Counted from the first letter of the stretch, positions 17,655 to 27,612 are shown. The stretch is 64,000 nucleotides of DNA from Streptomyces canus (GCF_041435015.1 NZ_CP107989.1:3100001-3164000), one strand, 5' to 3'. Translations and numbers: made by a program. The notes: generated by a model from the sequence alone, not told the origin.

Positions 17655-18481
17655 TGTCCGCTCCCACCGTCCGTCCCTCCGGCCGCTCCGGTTTCGGATC
17701 GTCGACCCCGGGCTTCCCCGGACAGCGTCCCGGGCATCTGCCCCGCTCCCCCGAGCCCGCCCGGATCGGTCCCGAGCGGCGTCTGCGCGAAGCCTTCGGT
17801 CTGCTCGGCCCCCGACGTGAGCGTCACCTCGTCGACGCCGACGTCCTGGCGCAGCTGACGCTGCCCGTCGGCGACGACGGTCTGATCCTCGGCATCGATC
17901 AGGACAACCAGCCCGCGGTGCTGGGGCTGTGCCGCCCCACGCGGCTGGACATGGTGCTGGTGGGCGGCACCTGGATGGCCCAGGTCATCGCCCTGCGGGC
18001 GGCGGCGATCGGCGCGCGGGTGGCCGTGGAGACGGCACGTCCGCAGCTGTGGGCGCCGATGGCGCAGGCGGCCGGCGGTGGCCAGCAGTGCGTGACGGTG
18101 CACCAGGTGGGCCGGATCGCCCCACAGGGCCCGTCCCCGGCCAGCCCGGTGCTCATCATCCGCGACCTGGGCATCCGCCCGCCGCGCAGCCGTCTCACCA
18201 CGGCGCCCTGGCAGTCGGTGCTGACCCTGCTCCCCTACCTCGGCCCGACCGCCCCGCGGCTGCTGGCCAACGCGGACGTCGTCGGCGTCCAGCGGATCTC
18301 TCCACAGGAGTCCCAAGTGGTCGGCAAGTCCATGCGGTTGCCCCAGGGCGACGCCGCGTCCCTGCCGTCCCTCGCCGACAACGTCGCCCTGTGGTGCACG
18401 CAGAAGCACCGGCAGTACGTGATGACCCAGCCCACCGACGCGGAGACCGGTCTCCTCGGGGCGCCCCGCCGGATGGACTGA
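17654..18481 (+). CDS. Conserved T7SS-linked hypothetical protein (275 aa)
   Basis: Translationally coupled to eccE. There is no signal or membrane segment. The sequence has a flexible Pro/Gly-rich first 45 residues, then an alpha/beta domain (LILGIDQDNQPAVLGLCRPT, MVLVGGTWMAQVIALRAAAI, PVLIIRDLGIRPP, SVLTLLPYLGPTAPRLLANA). The hydrophobic-strand pattern suggests a P-loop-like or Rossmann-like fold, yet no Walker A motif is present. I recall homologues only as unnamed genes next to eccE in Streptomyces. A cytoplasmic accessory role in ESX assembly is a guess from context. Confidence 0.75.
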   Translation: MSAPTVRPSGRSGFGSSTPGFPGQRPGHLPRSPEPARIGPERRLREAFGLLGPRRERHLVDADVLAQLTLPVGDDGLILGIDQDNQPAVLGLCRPTRLDMVLVGGTWMAQVIALRAAAIGARVAVETARPQLWAPMAQAAGGGQQCVTVHQVGRIAPQGPSPASPVLIIRDLGIRPPRSRLTTAPWQSVLTLLPYLGPTAPRLLANADVVGVQRISPQESQVVGKSMRLPQGDAASLPSLADNVALWCTQKHRQYVMTQPTDAETGLLGAPRRMD

Positions 18482-18597
18482 CGGGCGGACTCGTGACGCG
18501 GCCAAGGCGGCGGCCCCTCACGCGAGTTCGTAACCGAACCGTTGCGCCGTGTGAGAGGGCCCAGGCCAAGTAGGGTGCTCGTGCACGAGGTTCGCTC

Positions 18598-18945
18598 ATG
18601 AGAAAGGGCCCGCCGACCATGACCGACGCGGACGACATCGCCGCAAAGACACCGGACGAGGACGTCAAGGCGCGAAAGGCGAGGGAACGGGACGAGCTGT
18701 ACGGCCTGGACATCTCCGGCGTCGAATGGCACAGCGCGCCCGGCACCGAGGAGCACGAGGAGCGCGTCGAGATCGCGTACCTCCCCGAGGGCGCGGTGGC
18801 CATGCGGTCCTCCCTGGACCCGGACACCGTGCTGCGGTACACGGAGGCGGAGTGGCGGGCCTTCGTACTCGGCGCACGCGACGGCGAGTTCGACCTGGAG
18901 GCCGCACAGCACCAGGGCGGGCTCTCCGCGGAGCAGGCGGAGTAG
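18598..18945 (+). CDS. DUF397-family protein (115 aa)
   Basis: A short protein with the DUF397 pattern: SGVEWHSAPGTEEHEERVEI, YLPEGAVAMRSSLDPDTVLRYTEAEWRAFVLGARDGEF. DUF397 proteins in actinomycetes usually sit beside XRE regulators and anti-sigma-like kinases, but none is seen here. ATG 18598 has GAGG seven bases upstream; ATG 18619 (MTDADDIAAKT) is an equally possible start. It lies between the eccE block and the EspI-like ATPase and may be read through from the former. Function unknown. Confidence 0.8.
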   Translation: MRKGPPTMTDADDIAAKTPDEDVKARKARERDELYGLDISGVEWHSAPGTEEHEERVEIAYLPEGAVAMRSSLDPDTVLRYTEAEWRAFVLGARDGEFDLEAAQHQGGLSAEQAE

Positions 18946-19027
18946 GCAGGACGGCCCGGCCTCGGCCGGGACAGAGCCGACCGCCCCGGGCTCCAAAAGA
19001 CGGACAATCGTCACAAGGCCGACATCA

Positions 19028-19077
19028 GGGCAGGCACCGGTCCGTTGGGCGCGAGCGCACAGCGGACGGGCCTGCCC
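19028..19077 (+). terminator. Hairpin after the DUF397 gene
   Basis: GGGCAGGC (19028-19035) pairs with GCCTGCCC (19070-19077), and the stem continues inward as CCGGTCCG against CGGACGG with one bulge. It lies 83 bases past the stop. It would end the eccE-DUF397 transcript or attenuate the EspI-like gene. Confidence 0.5.
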
Positions 19078-19250
19078 CGCCGACGCCGGTGGCGTTTACG
19101 CTTGATGCGGGTGCGGCGTAAGAACCCACGGGTGGGTTGTTCGCGTCCAGGGGACTTCAGACGGATCGGACACCAGGAACGGTCGCCCCCAGCCCGGCAC
19201 ATGAGTGCCCACACGGCACGAGGGTGCTCGACCCCACACCAGGAGGAATT

Positions 19251-22200
19251 GTGCAGAGCGATCGGGACGGGCTGCGCGCGGGCTGGACCACGCCCAGCGA
19301 CGACCAGTCCGACGCGGAGTCCGCCACCGAGATGACGGGCGAGTTCACCATCGACTACGCCGCGCCTGCCTGGTACACGCAGAGCGCGGCGCCCGAGGCC
19401 GAGGCGGAACCTCCCGCGCCCGCCGCTGCCCCCACCGCGCCTGCACCGCACCCCGGTTACCCCGATACGTCCGGTTCCGCACCGTCGGCTCCCGTTCCCG
19501 GCCCGCAGTTCGACCCTTCCGCGGGCCCGGCCGGCGCAACGCCTCCGCCGCCGCCGTGGGCGGGAAACCCCGGCGCGGCCCCCCAGCCCCCGCAGAGCGG
19601 CTACGGCTACCCGCAACCGCCTGCTCCCCCGAACCCCCAGAGCGGCTACGGCTACCCCCAGCCGCCCGCTCCCCCGAACCCCCAGAGCGGCTACGGCTAC
19701 CCCCAGCCGCCTGCTCCCCCGAACCCCCAGAGCGGCTACGGCTACCCCCAGCCGCCCGCTCCCCCTACGGCACCCACCGCGGCACCGGTGGCTCCCGCAC
19801 CCCCCGCGGCCCCAGTGGCTCCCGCACCTCCCGTCGCCCCTGTAGCCCCCGCGCCCCCCGTGGCTCCGGCACCCCCTGCAGCCCCTGCCCCCGCCCCCGC
19901 CGCCGCAGACGGCGGTGCGGCTCCCGCAGGAGAGGAAGCGGAAGGCCGTTTCGACGCGTCCTCCGCCACGGCGACGAGCGCCCCGCAACCCCCCGCCACC
20001 CCGTCGCCGGAGGCACCCGCCGCGCCCACCGCGCCCACCGCCCCCGAGCCTTCGGCCCCCGCCGAAGCCCCGCAGGGGTCCGCGGAGGCGGACGTCGAGG
20101 CACCGGCGGCGGCCCCGTCCTCGAGCGAGGCCGGAGCCACATCCGCCTCCGACGACGAGACCGGAACCGACGAGGCCACGGCCGCCCCCCAGGCGCCCAC
20201 CGCCGAAGCCGCGGCACCGGAAGCGCCGGAAGCCCCTGAGCCACCGGAAGCCAATACGCCCCCGGCCGCCACCCCGAGCGGTGACGCCGAGCAGCGGACC
20301 ACCGCACCGGACCAGCCCCAGGCACCGCAGGTCGCCGCCGGACCCGAGCAGCCCCAGCCTGCCCAGAACCCCGCCCCCGAGCAGCCCCACGCCCAGCAGG
20401 AGGGCTGGCGTCCCCCGCCGGCTCCCCAGGGCGCAGTCCCGCCCCTCCCGCCCCAGTTCGCGTCGGCGGCGCCCGGTGCGGCACCGCCGTCGGCCCCGGA
20501 GTGGTCGACGGGCGGACAGCCCGGCGCCCCGCTCCCGCCCGCACAGCCGACGGCCGCCCCCCAGCCCCAGGCACCGCAACCGGCGCCCGGGGGCTGGCCG
20601 GCCACTCCGCCGCAGCCGGAAGGCCAGCCGGCACAGGGCGGTTACGGCTACCCACAGCCCCCGGCCCCGCAGAACCCGCAGAATCCCCAAAACCCGCAGA
20701 GCGGTTACGGCTTCCCCCAGCCCCCTGCGCCCCAGCCCGGCCAGGGCGGCTACGGCTACCCCCAGCAGCCCGCGCCCCCCAACCCCCAGAGCGGTTACGG
20801 CTTCCCCCAGCCCCCCGCTCCGCAGCCCGACCAGAGCGGCTACGGCTACCCCCAGCAGCAGGCCCCCGCACAGCCCGGCCAGCCGGGTCAGCCCGTGCCG
20901 CCGCCCCCGGCACAGCCGCAGGCCCAGCCGGGGCAGCCGCAGTTCCCGGGACAGCAGCCGCCGCAGGCACCCCAGCCCGGCCCCTACGCGGGCGCTCCGG
21001 GCCAGCCCGGCGTGGACCCCCGTACCGGTGGAGCCTGGCCCGCGGCCGTCCAACACGACCAGCGGCAGCAGGTCGCCGGCGCCGGCGCGCCGCTGGGCTA
21101 CAACGCCGCGGTGGAGCTGACCTCGGACCGGCTGGTCAACAGCAAGAAGCAGAAGGCCAAGAGCAGCCGCCCCACTCCCGGTGGCTCCAAGTTCAAGCTC
21201 GGAGGCAAGAAGGAGGAGCAGGAGAGGCAGCGCAAGCTCGACCTCATCCGCACCCCGGTGCTGTCCTGCTACCGGATCGCGGTGATCAGCCTCAAGGGCG
21301 GCGTGGGCAAGACGACCACGACCACCGCCCTCGGCTCCACTCTCGCCACCGAACGGCAGGACAAGATCCTCGCCATCGACGCCAACCCGGACGCCGGCAC
21401 CCTCGGCCGCCGGGTGCGGCGCGAGACCGGCGCCACCATCCGCGACCTGGTCCAGGCGATCCCGTACCTCAACTCGTACATGGACATCCGCCGGTTCACG
21501 TCCCAGGCGGCCTCGGGCCTCGAGATCATCGCCAATGACGTCGACCCGGCCGTGTCCACGACGTTCAACGACGAGGACTACCGGCGCGCGATCGACGTGC
21601 TGGGCCGCCAGTACCCGATCATCCTCACGGACTCGGGCACGGGTCTGCTCTACAGCGCCATGCGCGGGGTCCTCGACCTCGCGGACCAGCTGATCATCAT
21701 CTCGACCCCGTCGGTGGACGGCGCGAGCAGCGCCAGTACGACGCTGGACTGGCTGTCGGCGCACGGGTACGCGTCCCTGGTCTCGCGGTCCATCACCGTG
21801 ATCTCGGGTGTGCGCGAGACCGGCAAGATGATCAAGGTGGAGGACATCGTCACCCACTTCGAGCAGCGCTGCCGGGGCGTGATCGTCGTACCGTTCGACG
21901 AGCACCTGGCGGCCGGTGCCGAGGTCGACCTCGACATGATGCGGCCGAAGGTCCGGGAGGCGTACTTCGACCTCGCCGCGATGGTGGCCGAGGACTTCGT
22001 GCGGGCCCAGCAGGAGCAGGGTCTGTGGACGGGACAGGGCGGCCACCAGCCGCCGACCATGGCTCCCCCGATGCCGGGCCATCAGCAGCAACCCCCCGCC
22101 GGACAGCCGCAGCAGCCCCAGCCGCCGTTCCAGGGCTTCCCCGGCGCCCAACCCGGCCAGCCCTGGCAGACCGGTCAGCCGGGTCAGCCGGGTCAGCCGC

Positions 22201-22259
22201 AGCCCGGGTTCCCGCAGCCGCCGTACGACCCGAACGCGGGACAGCCGCCGCAGCAGTAG
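19251..22259 (+). CDS. Proline-rich MinD/ParA-type ATPase, EspI-like (1002 aa)
   Basis: The N-terminal ~620 residues are disordered Pro/Ala/Gln-rich sequence with repeats of [12 protein letters not shown]. The C-terminal part has a deviant Walker A (KGGVGKTT, residues about 682-689), a MinD-like A' region ([17 protein letters not shown]) and a Walker B-type segment (ILTDSGTG). This combination matches mycobacterial EspI, which regulates or assists ESX-1 secretion, and the position next to ESX genes agrees. GTG 19251 was chosen for AGGAGG just upstream (spacing four). The C-terminus ends in further Gln/Pro/Gly repeats. No membrane segment is present. The EspI link is by architecture and context, not alignment. 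Confidence 0.85.
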   Translation: MQSDRDGLRAGWTTPSDDQSDAESATEMTGEFTIDYAAPAWYTQSAAPEAEAEPPAPAAAPTAPAPHPGYPDTSGSAPSAPVPGPQFDPSAGPAGATPPPPPWAGNPGAAPQPPQSGYGYPQPPAPPNPQSGYGYPQPPAPPNPQSGYGYPQPPAPPNPQSGYGYPQPPAPPTAPTAAPVAPAPPAAPVAPAPPVAPVAPAPPVAPAPPAAPAPAPAAADGGAAPAGEEAEGRFDASSATATSAPQPPATPSPEAPAAPTAPTAPEPSAPAEAPQGSAEADVEAPAAAPSSSEAGATSASDDETGTDEATAAPQAPTAEAAAPEAPEAPEPPEANTPPAATPSGDAEQRTTAPDQPQAPQVAAGPEQPQPAQNPAPEQPHAQQEGWRPPPAPQGAVPPLPPQFASAAPGAAPPSAPEWSTGGQPGAPLPPAQPTAAPQPQAPQPAPGGWPATPPQPEGQPAQGGYGYPQPPAPQNPQNPQNPQSGYGFPQPPAPQPGQGGYGYPQQPAPPNPQSGYGFPQPPAPQPDQSGYGYPQQQAPAQPGQPGQPVPPPPAQPQAQPGQPQFPGQQPPQAPQPGPYAGAPGQPGVDPRTGGAWPAAVQHDQRQQVAGAGAPLGYNAAVELTSDRLVNSKKQKAKSSRPTPGGSKFKLGGKKEEQERQRKLDLIRTPVLSCYRIAVISLKGGVGKTTTTTALGSTLATERQDKILAIDANPDAGTLGRRVRRETGATIRDLVQAIPYLNSYMDIRRFTSQAASGLEIIANDVDPAVSTTFNDEDYRRAIDVLGRQYPIILTDSGTGLLYSAMRGVLDLADQLIIISTPSVDGASSASTTLDWLSAHGYASLVSRSITVISGVRETGKMIKVEDIVTHFEQRCRGVIVVPFDEHLAAGAEVDLDMMRPKVREAYFDLAAMVAEDFVRAQQEQGLWTGQGGHQPPTMAPPMPGHQQQPPAGQPQQPQPPFQGFPGAQPGQPWQTGQPGQPGQPQPGFPQPPYDPNAGQPPQQ
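19593..19770 (+). repeat. 45-bp in-frame tandem repeats ([15 protein letters not shown])
   Basis: Four nearly identical 45-base units encode a 15-residue Pro/Gly/Tyr repeat. A second looser group lies at 20636-20870 with [11 protein letters not shown] variants. They lie in the disordered N-terminus of the ATPase. Confidence 0.85.
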
Positions 22260-22270
22260 GCGAAAGCAGC

Positions 22271-22317
22271 AGACGAAAGAGGGCCGGCACCACAAAGGTG
22301 CCGGCCCTCTTTCGTCT
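22271..22317. terminator. Perfect 21-bp bidirectional hairpin
   Basis: Arms 22271-22291 and 22297-22317 are exact complements with loop ACAAA. It lies between the convergent EspI-like gene and ribF, 11 bases past one stop and 8 past the other. AAAG and CTTT at the stem ends give U-runs in both directions. Confidence 0.9.
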
Positions 22318-22325
22318 CCACGCCT

Positions 22326-23276
22326 TCAGGCCTGCGCGCCCTCGATCAGCTCACGGCACCGCTTCACGTCCTCGGCCATCGCCTTCAGCAGCGCGTCCAG
22401 CGACTCGAACTTCTGCTGCCCGCGCACATAGGCGAGGAAGTCCACCGCCACGTGCAGCCCGTACAGGTCGAGCCCGACGCGGTCGATCGCGTACGCCTCC
22501 ACCGTGCGCTCGGTGCCGTCGAACTGCGGGTTGGTGCCGACGGAGATCGCGGCCGGCATCGCCTCGCCCTGGGCGTGCAGCCAGCCGGCGTAGACGCCGT
22601 CGGCGGGGATGGCGGTGTGCGGGAGGGTCTCGACGTTGGCGGTCGGGAAGCCGAGCTCGCGCCCTCGCTGGGCCCCGCGGACGACCACGCCCTCCACCCG
22701 GTGCGGACGGCCCAGGATCTCCCCGGCGCCCTCCACGTCACCTTCGGCGACCAGGCGCCGGGTCAGGGTGGAGGAGAAGGGCTCGCCGCCGCCCGCCGTG
22801 CCCGACACGTACAGGTCGACGATCTCGACCTCGAAGTCGTACGTCTTGCCCTGCTCGACGAGGAAGTCGACGTTGCCCGCGGCCTTGTGGCCGAAACGGA
22901 AGTTGGGGCCCTCGACGACCGCCTTGGCGTGCAGCTTGTCGACCAGGACCTTGACGACGAAGTCGGCGGGCGAGAGCTTCGAGAACTCCGTGGTGAAGGG
23001 GAGGATGAGGAGCGCGTCCACGCCCAGCTCGGCCATGAGCTCGGCGCGGCGGTGGTGCGGGGCCAGCAGGGGCGGGTGACTGCCGGGGCGGACGACCTCG
23101 CTGGGGTGCGGGTCGAAGGTGACGACGACCGAGGGGACGCCCAGCTCGCGCGCCCGGTCCACGGCATGCCGGATGATCAGCTGGTGCCCGCGGTGGACCC
23201 CGTCGTAGGAACCGATGGTGACGACGCTGCGCCCCCAGTCCTCGGGGATGTCCTCCAAGCCACGCCAGCGCTGCAC
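22326..23276 (-). CDS. ribF: Bifunctional riboflavin kinase / FAD synthetase (316 aa)
   Basis: Makes FMN from riboflavin and FAD from FMN. The N-terminal adenylyltransferase has the nucleotidyl-transferase motif GSYDGVHRGHQ and FDPHPSEVVRP, then VEGPNFRFGHKAAG. The C-terminal kinase domain has GRELGFPTANV (the PTAN motif) and GVYAGWL. I chose GTG 23276 (VQRWRGLEDIPEDWG), with GGAG nine bases upstream, which gives the usual family length. The upstream extension has no coding bias. It is probably monocistronic, ended by the 21-bp hairpin. Confidence 0.95.
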   Translation of the reverse strand: MQRWRGLEDIPEDWGRSVVTIGSYDGVHRGHQLIIRHAVDRARELGVPSVVVTFDPHPSEVVRPGSHPPLLAPHHRRAELMAELGVDALLILPFTTEFSKLSPADFVVKVLVDKLHAKAVVEGPNFRFGHKAAGNVDFLVEQGKTYDFEVEIVDLYVSGTAGGGEPFSSTLTRRLVAEGDVEGAGEILGRPHRVEGVVVRGAQRGRELGFPTANVETLPHTAIPADGVYAGWLHAQGEAMPAAISVGTNPQFDGTERTVEAYAIDRVGLDLYGLHVAVDFLAYVRGQQKFESLDALLKAMAEDVKRCRELIEGAQA

Positions 23277-23400
23277 TGTGACCGCTCCTCGTCGAACCTG
23301 TGTCCGTATTGACTCTTGCGACTTACGCAGGTCTAAGGGTGCCATGCCGCGTGCCCGTCGCTCGCATCGGCATGGGGGCTGTGACCCGACGCACGCGGAG

Positions 23401-26400
23401 TCAGGCGGGAACCCGTACACCCGCCAGGTTCTCGATCATCCGCCGGGTGCTGGGGCCGACCACCCCCGCCCACTCCTGCGGGGCGTCGGCGAGCCAGCCG
23501 GCCACCAGCGCGGCGAACCCGGGCACGTGCCGACCGAGGTCGACGAGAGCGCGGTCGAAATCGGACGCGCCCAGCGGGGTGCGGACGAGGAGGAGGCCGG
23601 TGCGCCGGACGAGGTCGCGGACGCCGTCCCCACCGCGCGCGGCGGCCGCGGGCAGCAGGGCGACCAGGACCGCGGGCTCCCGTTCGTGGTCCAGGAGGAA
23701 ATCGAGGAGTTCCTGGCGCAGCGGGCGCGAGGCGGGGGTGCCCGGGCCCACGAGCACGGCGGCCAGCGCGGCCCGCACCCGTTCCGAGGCGCCGGCGAGC
23801 AGTCCGCTGACCAGCGGGAGGAGTACGGCCCGGGCGGCGGGGCCCTGGTCGAGGCGCCGGTCGACGTACGCGGCCACGTCACCGGCGGTCTCCGGGCGCC
23901 GCTCGACCGCCTCCCGCGCCAGCACGGCCACCCGGCGGGCCAGGGCGGGCGTGGTGACGTCGGCGAGCGTGCGCAGCGCCCCCCCGGCACCCGGCCTGCG
24001 CAACCGCTCCCGGAAGGCCTCCAGGACCGGATCGGGGTCGGTGGCGAGCGCGGGGACCAGCGCGCCGGGCGGGAACCGCGGGTCGCCGGCCGCGAAGTGC
24101 CCGAGCGCCTGCGGGAGATGACGGGCACGCGTGCGCGGGTCGCGCACCAGCAGGGCGAGCGCACCGCCGTGCAGGGTGCGGTCCTCGGGGCGGGCGAGCA
24201 GCGCGAGGGCGGCGTAGCGCAGGAGTTCGCGGTCGGCCTCGGTGCGTACGTGCGGGGCGGCCCGCAGTCCGTACGCCACCGCCGCCACCCGCCGTGCCGG
24301 CCGCTCGTCGTGCGCCCACCGGTCCACGGCCCGGCACACCGCCGACGGCTCGTCCTCGGCCAGCACCGCGAGCAGTTCGTCGGCCCGCCGGTGCGCACAG
24401 CCGACGAGCACCTCGGTGAGGTCGTCCAGGGCCCGGGTCCGGTGCGTGTGCAGCAGCGCCTGCGCGGCCTCCGCGACGGTCGCGTGCGGGGTCGCGGGCA
24501 GCGGCCGCTCGTCGTCGAACCAGCGCGTGAGATGCGGCTGTACGGCGGTGGGGTCCGTGGCCAGCAGCTCTGCCACGGCGTCCAGGAACCGGGGGCCCGG
24601 CTCGTGCGGGGGCCCGTCGGCGAGGACGAGGCGGCGCAGCAGCTCGAAGCGGTTACCGGGCGGGAGCGGGAGGGCGGTCCAGAAGGCCGGCCCGAACGCG
24701 GGCGGGACCGGTTCCTCCTGACGGCGCCGGTCCACCAGGCGGTCGGTGAGCCGCCGCAGGACATCGGTGTACGGCGTCGCGTCGGGCACGCGCAGCAGGG
24801 TCTCGGTGAGAAGGCGGGCCGCCCACCAGGAGTGCGTGTCGGCGTCGAGGGCGTGGAGCAACTCCTCCAGTCGGTGCGCCAGTTGCCGTGCGCCGTGCTG
24901 GCGGGCGACGAGAAGCAGGGCCTGGACGACGGGGCCGATGCGGTGGTGCGGGACGGGGAGGGGGTCTTCCCGTTCGGTGCGGTGGCGGTGGACCAGGACA
25001 CGCAGGGCCTCGTCCAGGTCGAGGTGGGTGCCCTGGATCCAGTCGGCGAGTTCCTCGTGGGCGAAGCGGTAGCCGCTGCCGGCGGGGACGAGGAGGCCCT
25101 CGGTGAGGACGGCGGAGGCCCAGCCGGTGCCGCCGAGCCGCTTCGGCGCCGGGCCCCAGGGGAACACCGCCTCGAACGACTCCCGGTCCAGCTCCCCGTG
25201 CCCGGGACCGAGGCTGCGGCGGGCGGCCTCGTGGACCTGGCCGGAGACCTTCGCGGCGAGCCGGCGGACGGCGGCGCCGCGCAGGCCGCTCGCCGTGGCC
25301 AGCCGTACCGCGATACGCAGGCACATCAGGTCGAGGTACGCCGAGAAGACCTCGTCGCGGTCCGTGGGGGCGTGCGGGGCGTCCGGGAGAGCCGCGCGGA
25401 CCTCGGAGAGGAGCCGGAGGGTGAGGGGGTGGCGGTCGTCGGGGGCGGTGAGGATGCCTTCGGGGAGGGTGTGGCGGGCCCGGGCACGGCGGGCCTCCTC
25501 GTCGGTGAGGTCGGCGAGGCGTACGCAGGGCGGAAGGTGCCCCTCCGGGATGCCGTACAGCAGTTCCTCCGGGAAGTCCGCGCCCTCCCAGTACTCCTCC
25601 CGGCACGCCACCACCAGCCTCGCCCCCGTCTCCGCCAGCCACTTCACCGTGCCCTGTGTCCACTCGGCGAGGCGGTGGGCCAGGACCGGGGGCATCTCCT
25701 CGGGTCCGTCGAGGAGAAGGAACAGGGGGCGGCCCGCGGTGCCGGAGAGGCGGGCCAGGCGTTCTGGGGTGAGGTCGCCCAGGTCGGCGGGGACGGTGTC
25801 CGTGGAGCTCGCCACGATCCGGGCGGCCCTGGTGAGCGCTCGGCTCGCCGCGTCGGCCACCGAGGCGTCGGTGTCCTCGAGGTCCGCGCCGCGCAGCCAG
25901 AGGGTGGGGGCCGGGGCGGAGCTCCGGTGGCGGCGGGCGGCGAGGGCCGCGAGTTGTGTCGTACGGCCGCTGCCGGGCGGTCCGACGAGGCCGAGAACGC
26001 CGGCCGGGCCCTCGGGGAAAGCGGCGAACTCCCTGGTGACCGCTGTCCGTTCGACCGGCTCGGTCGGGTCTGCCCGGCCCACGTGACCGGCGAGCGTGCC
26101 CGGCGGCCCGTCCTGGCCGATCGAGGTGGCCGTCAGTTCCAGCACGCCGGCGAGGTTGAGGTCGGCGCCGTACGCCGGGACCGTCGCCGCGTTCTCCGCG
26201 AGCAGGTCGGCGAGGGGGCCGGTCCGGACGGAGCGGAGCGGGACCGCGTATCCGCTGTCGCGGTGGCCGCACTGCAGGGCGGTGCCGAGGACGGCGACCA
26301 CCGCGCCGGTCTCGGCGTCGAGCACGGGGCCTCCGGCGGCCCCGCCGCCCAGCCGGAGGGCGTCCCGTCCCGCGGTGCCGATCGCCAACTCCAGGACGTC

Positions 26401-27369
26401 TTCGAGGAGATGGAAGCGGTCGGTGGCGGTGTAGGTCACGGAGGCCGTGCCCAGCACACGGGCCTCGCGCCAGCAGCCGGCGGGGAGCCGGACGTAGGTG
26501 CCGGTCTCGACGGTGTCGCGCACGGACACCGGCAACGGGTCCACGCCGAGTCCTTCGGCCCGGATGAGCGCCAGGTCCAGCTCGGGCAGCGCGGTCACGG
26601 CATCGGCGGACACCACACGACTGCGGTCACCGCCGGAGTGCAGCACGAGCCGGGCCAGCCCGTCGACGGCCTCATGGCCGGTGACGACGGTGCCACGGTG
26701 ATCGGCCACGAACCCGATCCCCCGGGGCCGGCCGGCCAGATCAAGAATCCGCACGAGTCCCTCGTCCCGCCCGGCCCCGGGAACCGGTCCGCGTTGCCGC
26801 CCCCGCGCATGCCGCGAACGCTCCTCGCACCCGCTCAGACCCGCCTCACGCGGCTCCGAGCCCCGCTGTTCCGCAGACAGCTGTTCCGCAGACAGACCCG
26901 CGTCGCGCGACTCCCGCCCCCCAGATCCCGCAGACAGACCCGCCTCACGCGACTCTCCACCCCCAGCCCCCCTAGGCCAGGCCACCTCGCCGGACTCCCG
27001 GCCCCCAGGCCCCGCAGTCCAAGCCACGTCCCGCAGCTCCCGACCACCAAGCCCCGCAGACCGACCCGGCTCACGCGACTCCCGCCCCCCAGCCCCCCTA
27101 GGCCAGGCCACCTCGCCGGACTCCCGGCCCCCACGCCCCGCAGTCCAAGCCACGTCCCGCAGCTCCCGACCACCAAGCCCCGCAGACCGACCCGCCTCAC
27201 GCGGCTCTCCACCCCCAGCCCCCCTAGGCCAGGCCACCTCGCCGGACTCCCGGCCCCCACGCCCCGCAGACAGACCCGGCTCCCCCGCGATCCCTTCCCC
27301 CCGCCCCGGCATCTCCGCGCCGGAGGCGAGAGGCGTCGTTCCGTCGGCGGAGTCATCTCCTGCCGCCAT
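23401..27369 (-). CDS. Trypsin-like domain fused to STAND/NACHT-type NTPase (1322 aa)
   Basis: Order of parts: residues 38-163, a 42-residue tandem repeat; about 205-380, a trypsin-fold domain; about 455-760, a STAND/NACHT-like NTPase; then about 550 residues of helical repeats. In the trypsin domain, His232 (VVTGHEAVDG) and Asp265 (ELDLALIR) are present, but the GxSGGP nucleophile site reads GAAGGP (Ala345), so catalysis looks lost. The NTPase has Walker A GPPGSGRT (463-470; Arg replaces the usual Lys), Walker B LFLLLDGPEE and a VVACREEY sensor. ATG 27369 has GGGGAGG seven bases upstream. Protease-STAND fusions elsewhere act as sensors in bacterial immunity and signalling. Here, placement between truB and ribF suggests a conserved chromosomal role. 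Function is inferred. Confidence 0.85.
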   Translation of the reverse strand: MAAGDDSADGTTPLASGAEMPGRGEGIAGEPGLSAGRGGRESGEVAWPRGAGGGEPREAGRSAGLGGRELRDVAWTAGRGGRESGEVAWPRGAGGRESREPGRSAGLGGRELRDVAWTAGPGGRESGEVAWPRGAGGGESREAGLSAGSGGRESRDAGLSAEQLSAEQRGSEPREAGLSGCEERSRHARGRQRGPVPGAGRDEGLVRILDLAGRPRGIGFVADHRGTVVTGHEAVDGLARLVLHSGGDRSRVVSADAVTALPELDLALIRAEGLGVDPLPVSVRDTVETGTYVRLPAGCWREARVLGTASVTYTATDRFHLLEDVLELAIGTAGRDALRLGGGAAGGPVLDAETGAVVAVLGTALQCGHRDSGYAVPLRSVRTGPLADLLAENAATVPAYGADLNLAGVLELTATSIGQDGPPGTLAGHVGRADPTEPVERTAVTREFAAFPEGPAGVLGLVGPPGSGRTTQLAALAARRHRSSAPAPTLWLRGADLEDTDASVADAASRALTRAARIVASSTDTVPADLGDLTPERLARLSGTAGRPLFLLLDGPEEMPPVLAHRLAEWTQGTVKWLAETGARLVVACREEYWEGADFPEELLYGIPEGHLPPCVRLADLTDEEARRARARHTLPEGILTAPDDRHPLTLRLLSEVRAALPDAPHAPTDRDEVFSAYLDLMCLRIAVRLATASGLRGAAVRRLAAKVSGQVHEAARRSLGPGHGELDRESFEAVFPWGPAPKRLGGTGWASAVLTEGLLVPAGSGYRFAHEELADWIQGTHLDLDEALRVLVHRHRTEREDPLPVPHHRIGPVVQALLLVARQHGARQLAHRLEELLHALDADTHSWWAARLLTETLLRVPDATPYTDVLRRLTDRLVDRRRQEEPVPPAFGPAFWTALPLPPGNRFELLRRLVLADGPPHEPGPRFLDAVAELLATDPTAVQPHLTRWFDDERPLPATPHATVAEAAQALLHTHRTRALDDLTEVLVGCAHRRADELLAVLAEDEPSAVCRAVDRWAHDERPARRVAAVAYGLRAAPHVRTEADRELLRYAALALLARPEDRTLHGGALALLVRDPRTRARHLPQALGHFAAGDPRFPPGALVPALATDPDPVLEAFRERLRRPGAGGALRTLADVTTPALARRVAVLAREAVERRPETAGDVAAYVDRRLDQGPAARAVLLPLVSGLLAGASERVRAALAAVLVGPGTPASRPLRQELLDFLLDHEREPAVLVALLPAAAARGGDGVRDLVRRTGLLLVRTPLGASDFDRALVDLGRHVPGFAALVAGWLADAPQEWAGVVGPSTRRMIENLAGVRVPA
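26872..27255 (-). repeat. Nested tandem repeat: 126-bp units built of 42-bp subunits
   Basis: The hexamer CCTAGG recurs at 26971, 27097 and 27223, exactly 126 bases apart. Each unit encodes 42 residues made of three related 14-residue blocks (GGRESGEVAWPRGA, GGGEPREAGRSAGL, GGRELRDVAWTAGR). All units stay in frame in the protease-STAND gene. The third copy is the most diverged. Confidence 0.9.
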
Positions 27370-27612
27370 GGCCGTACCTCCCCGCCGTACGCACGTTCCT
27401 GTTTTCGACGGTAGGCGTGTGGTGATCGGCGGCACAGATCGTGTGGTGAACGCGCCCCCTTCCACTCCCCCGGTTCACTCCGAGCGCCTGCCCGCGCGGG
27501 TGAATGGAAGGGGACGGGCGGATACACCCTAGGGGTGGGGGAACCGAGGGGGGACCGTGGAGCGGCGGCACAACCCCGTGATCGCCGCTCCACGGGCAAA
27601 CAGCCTCGGTGC

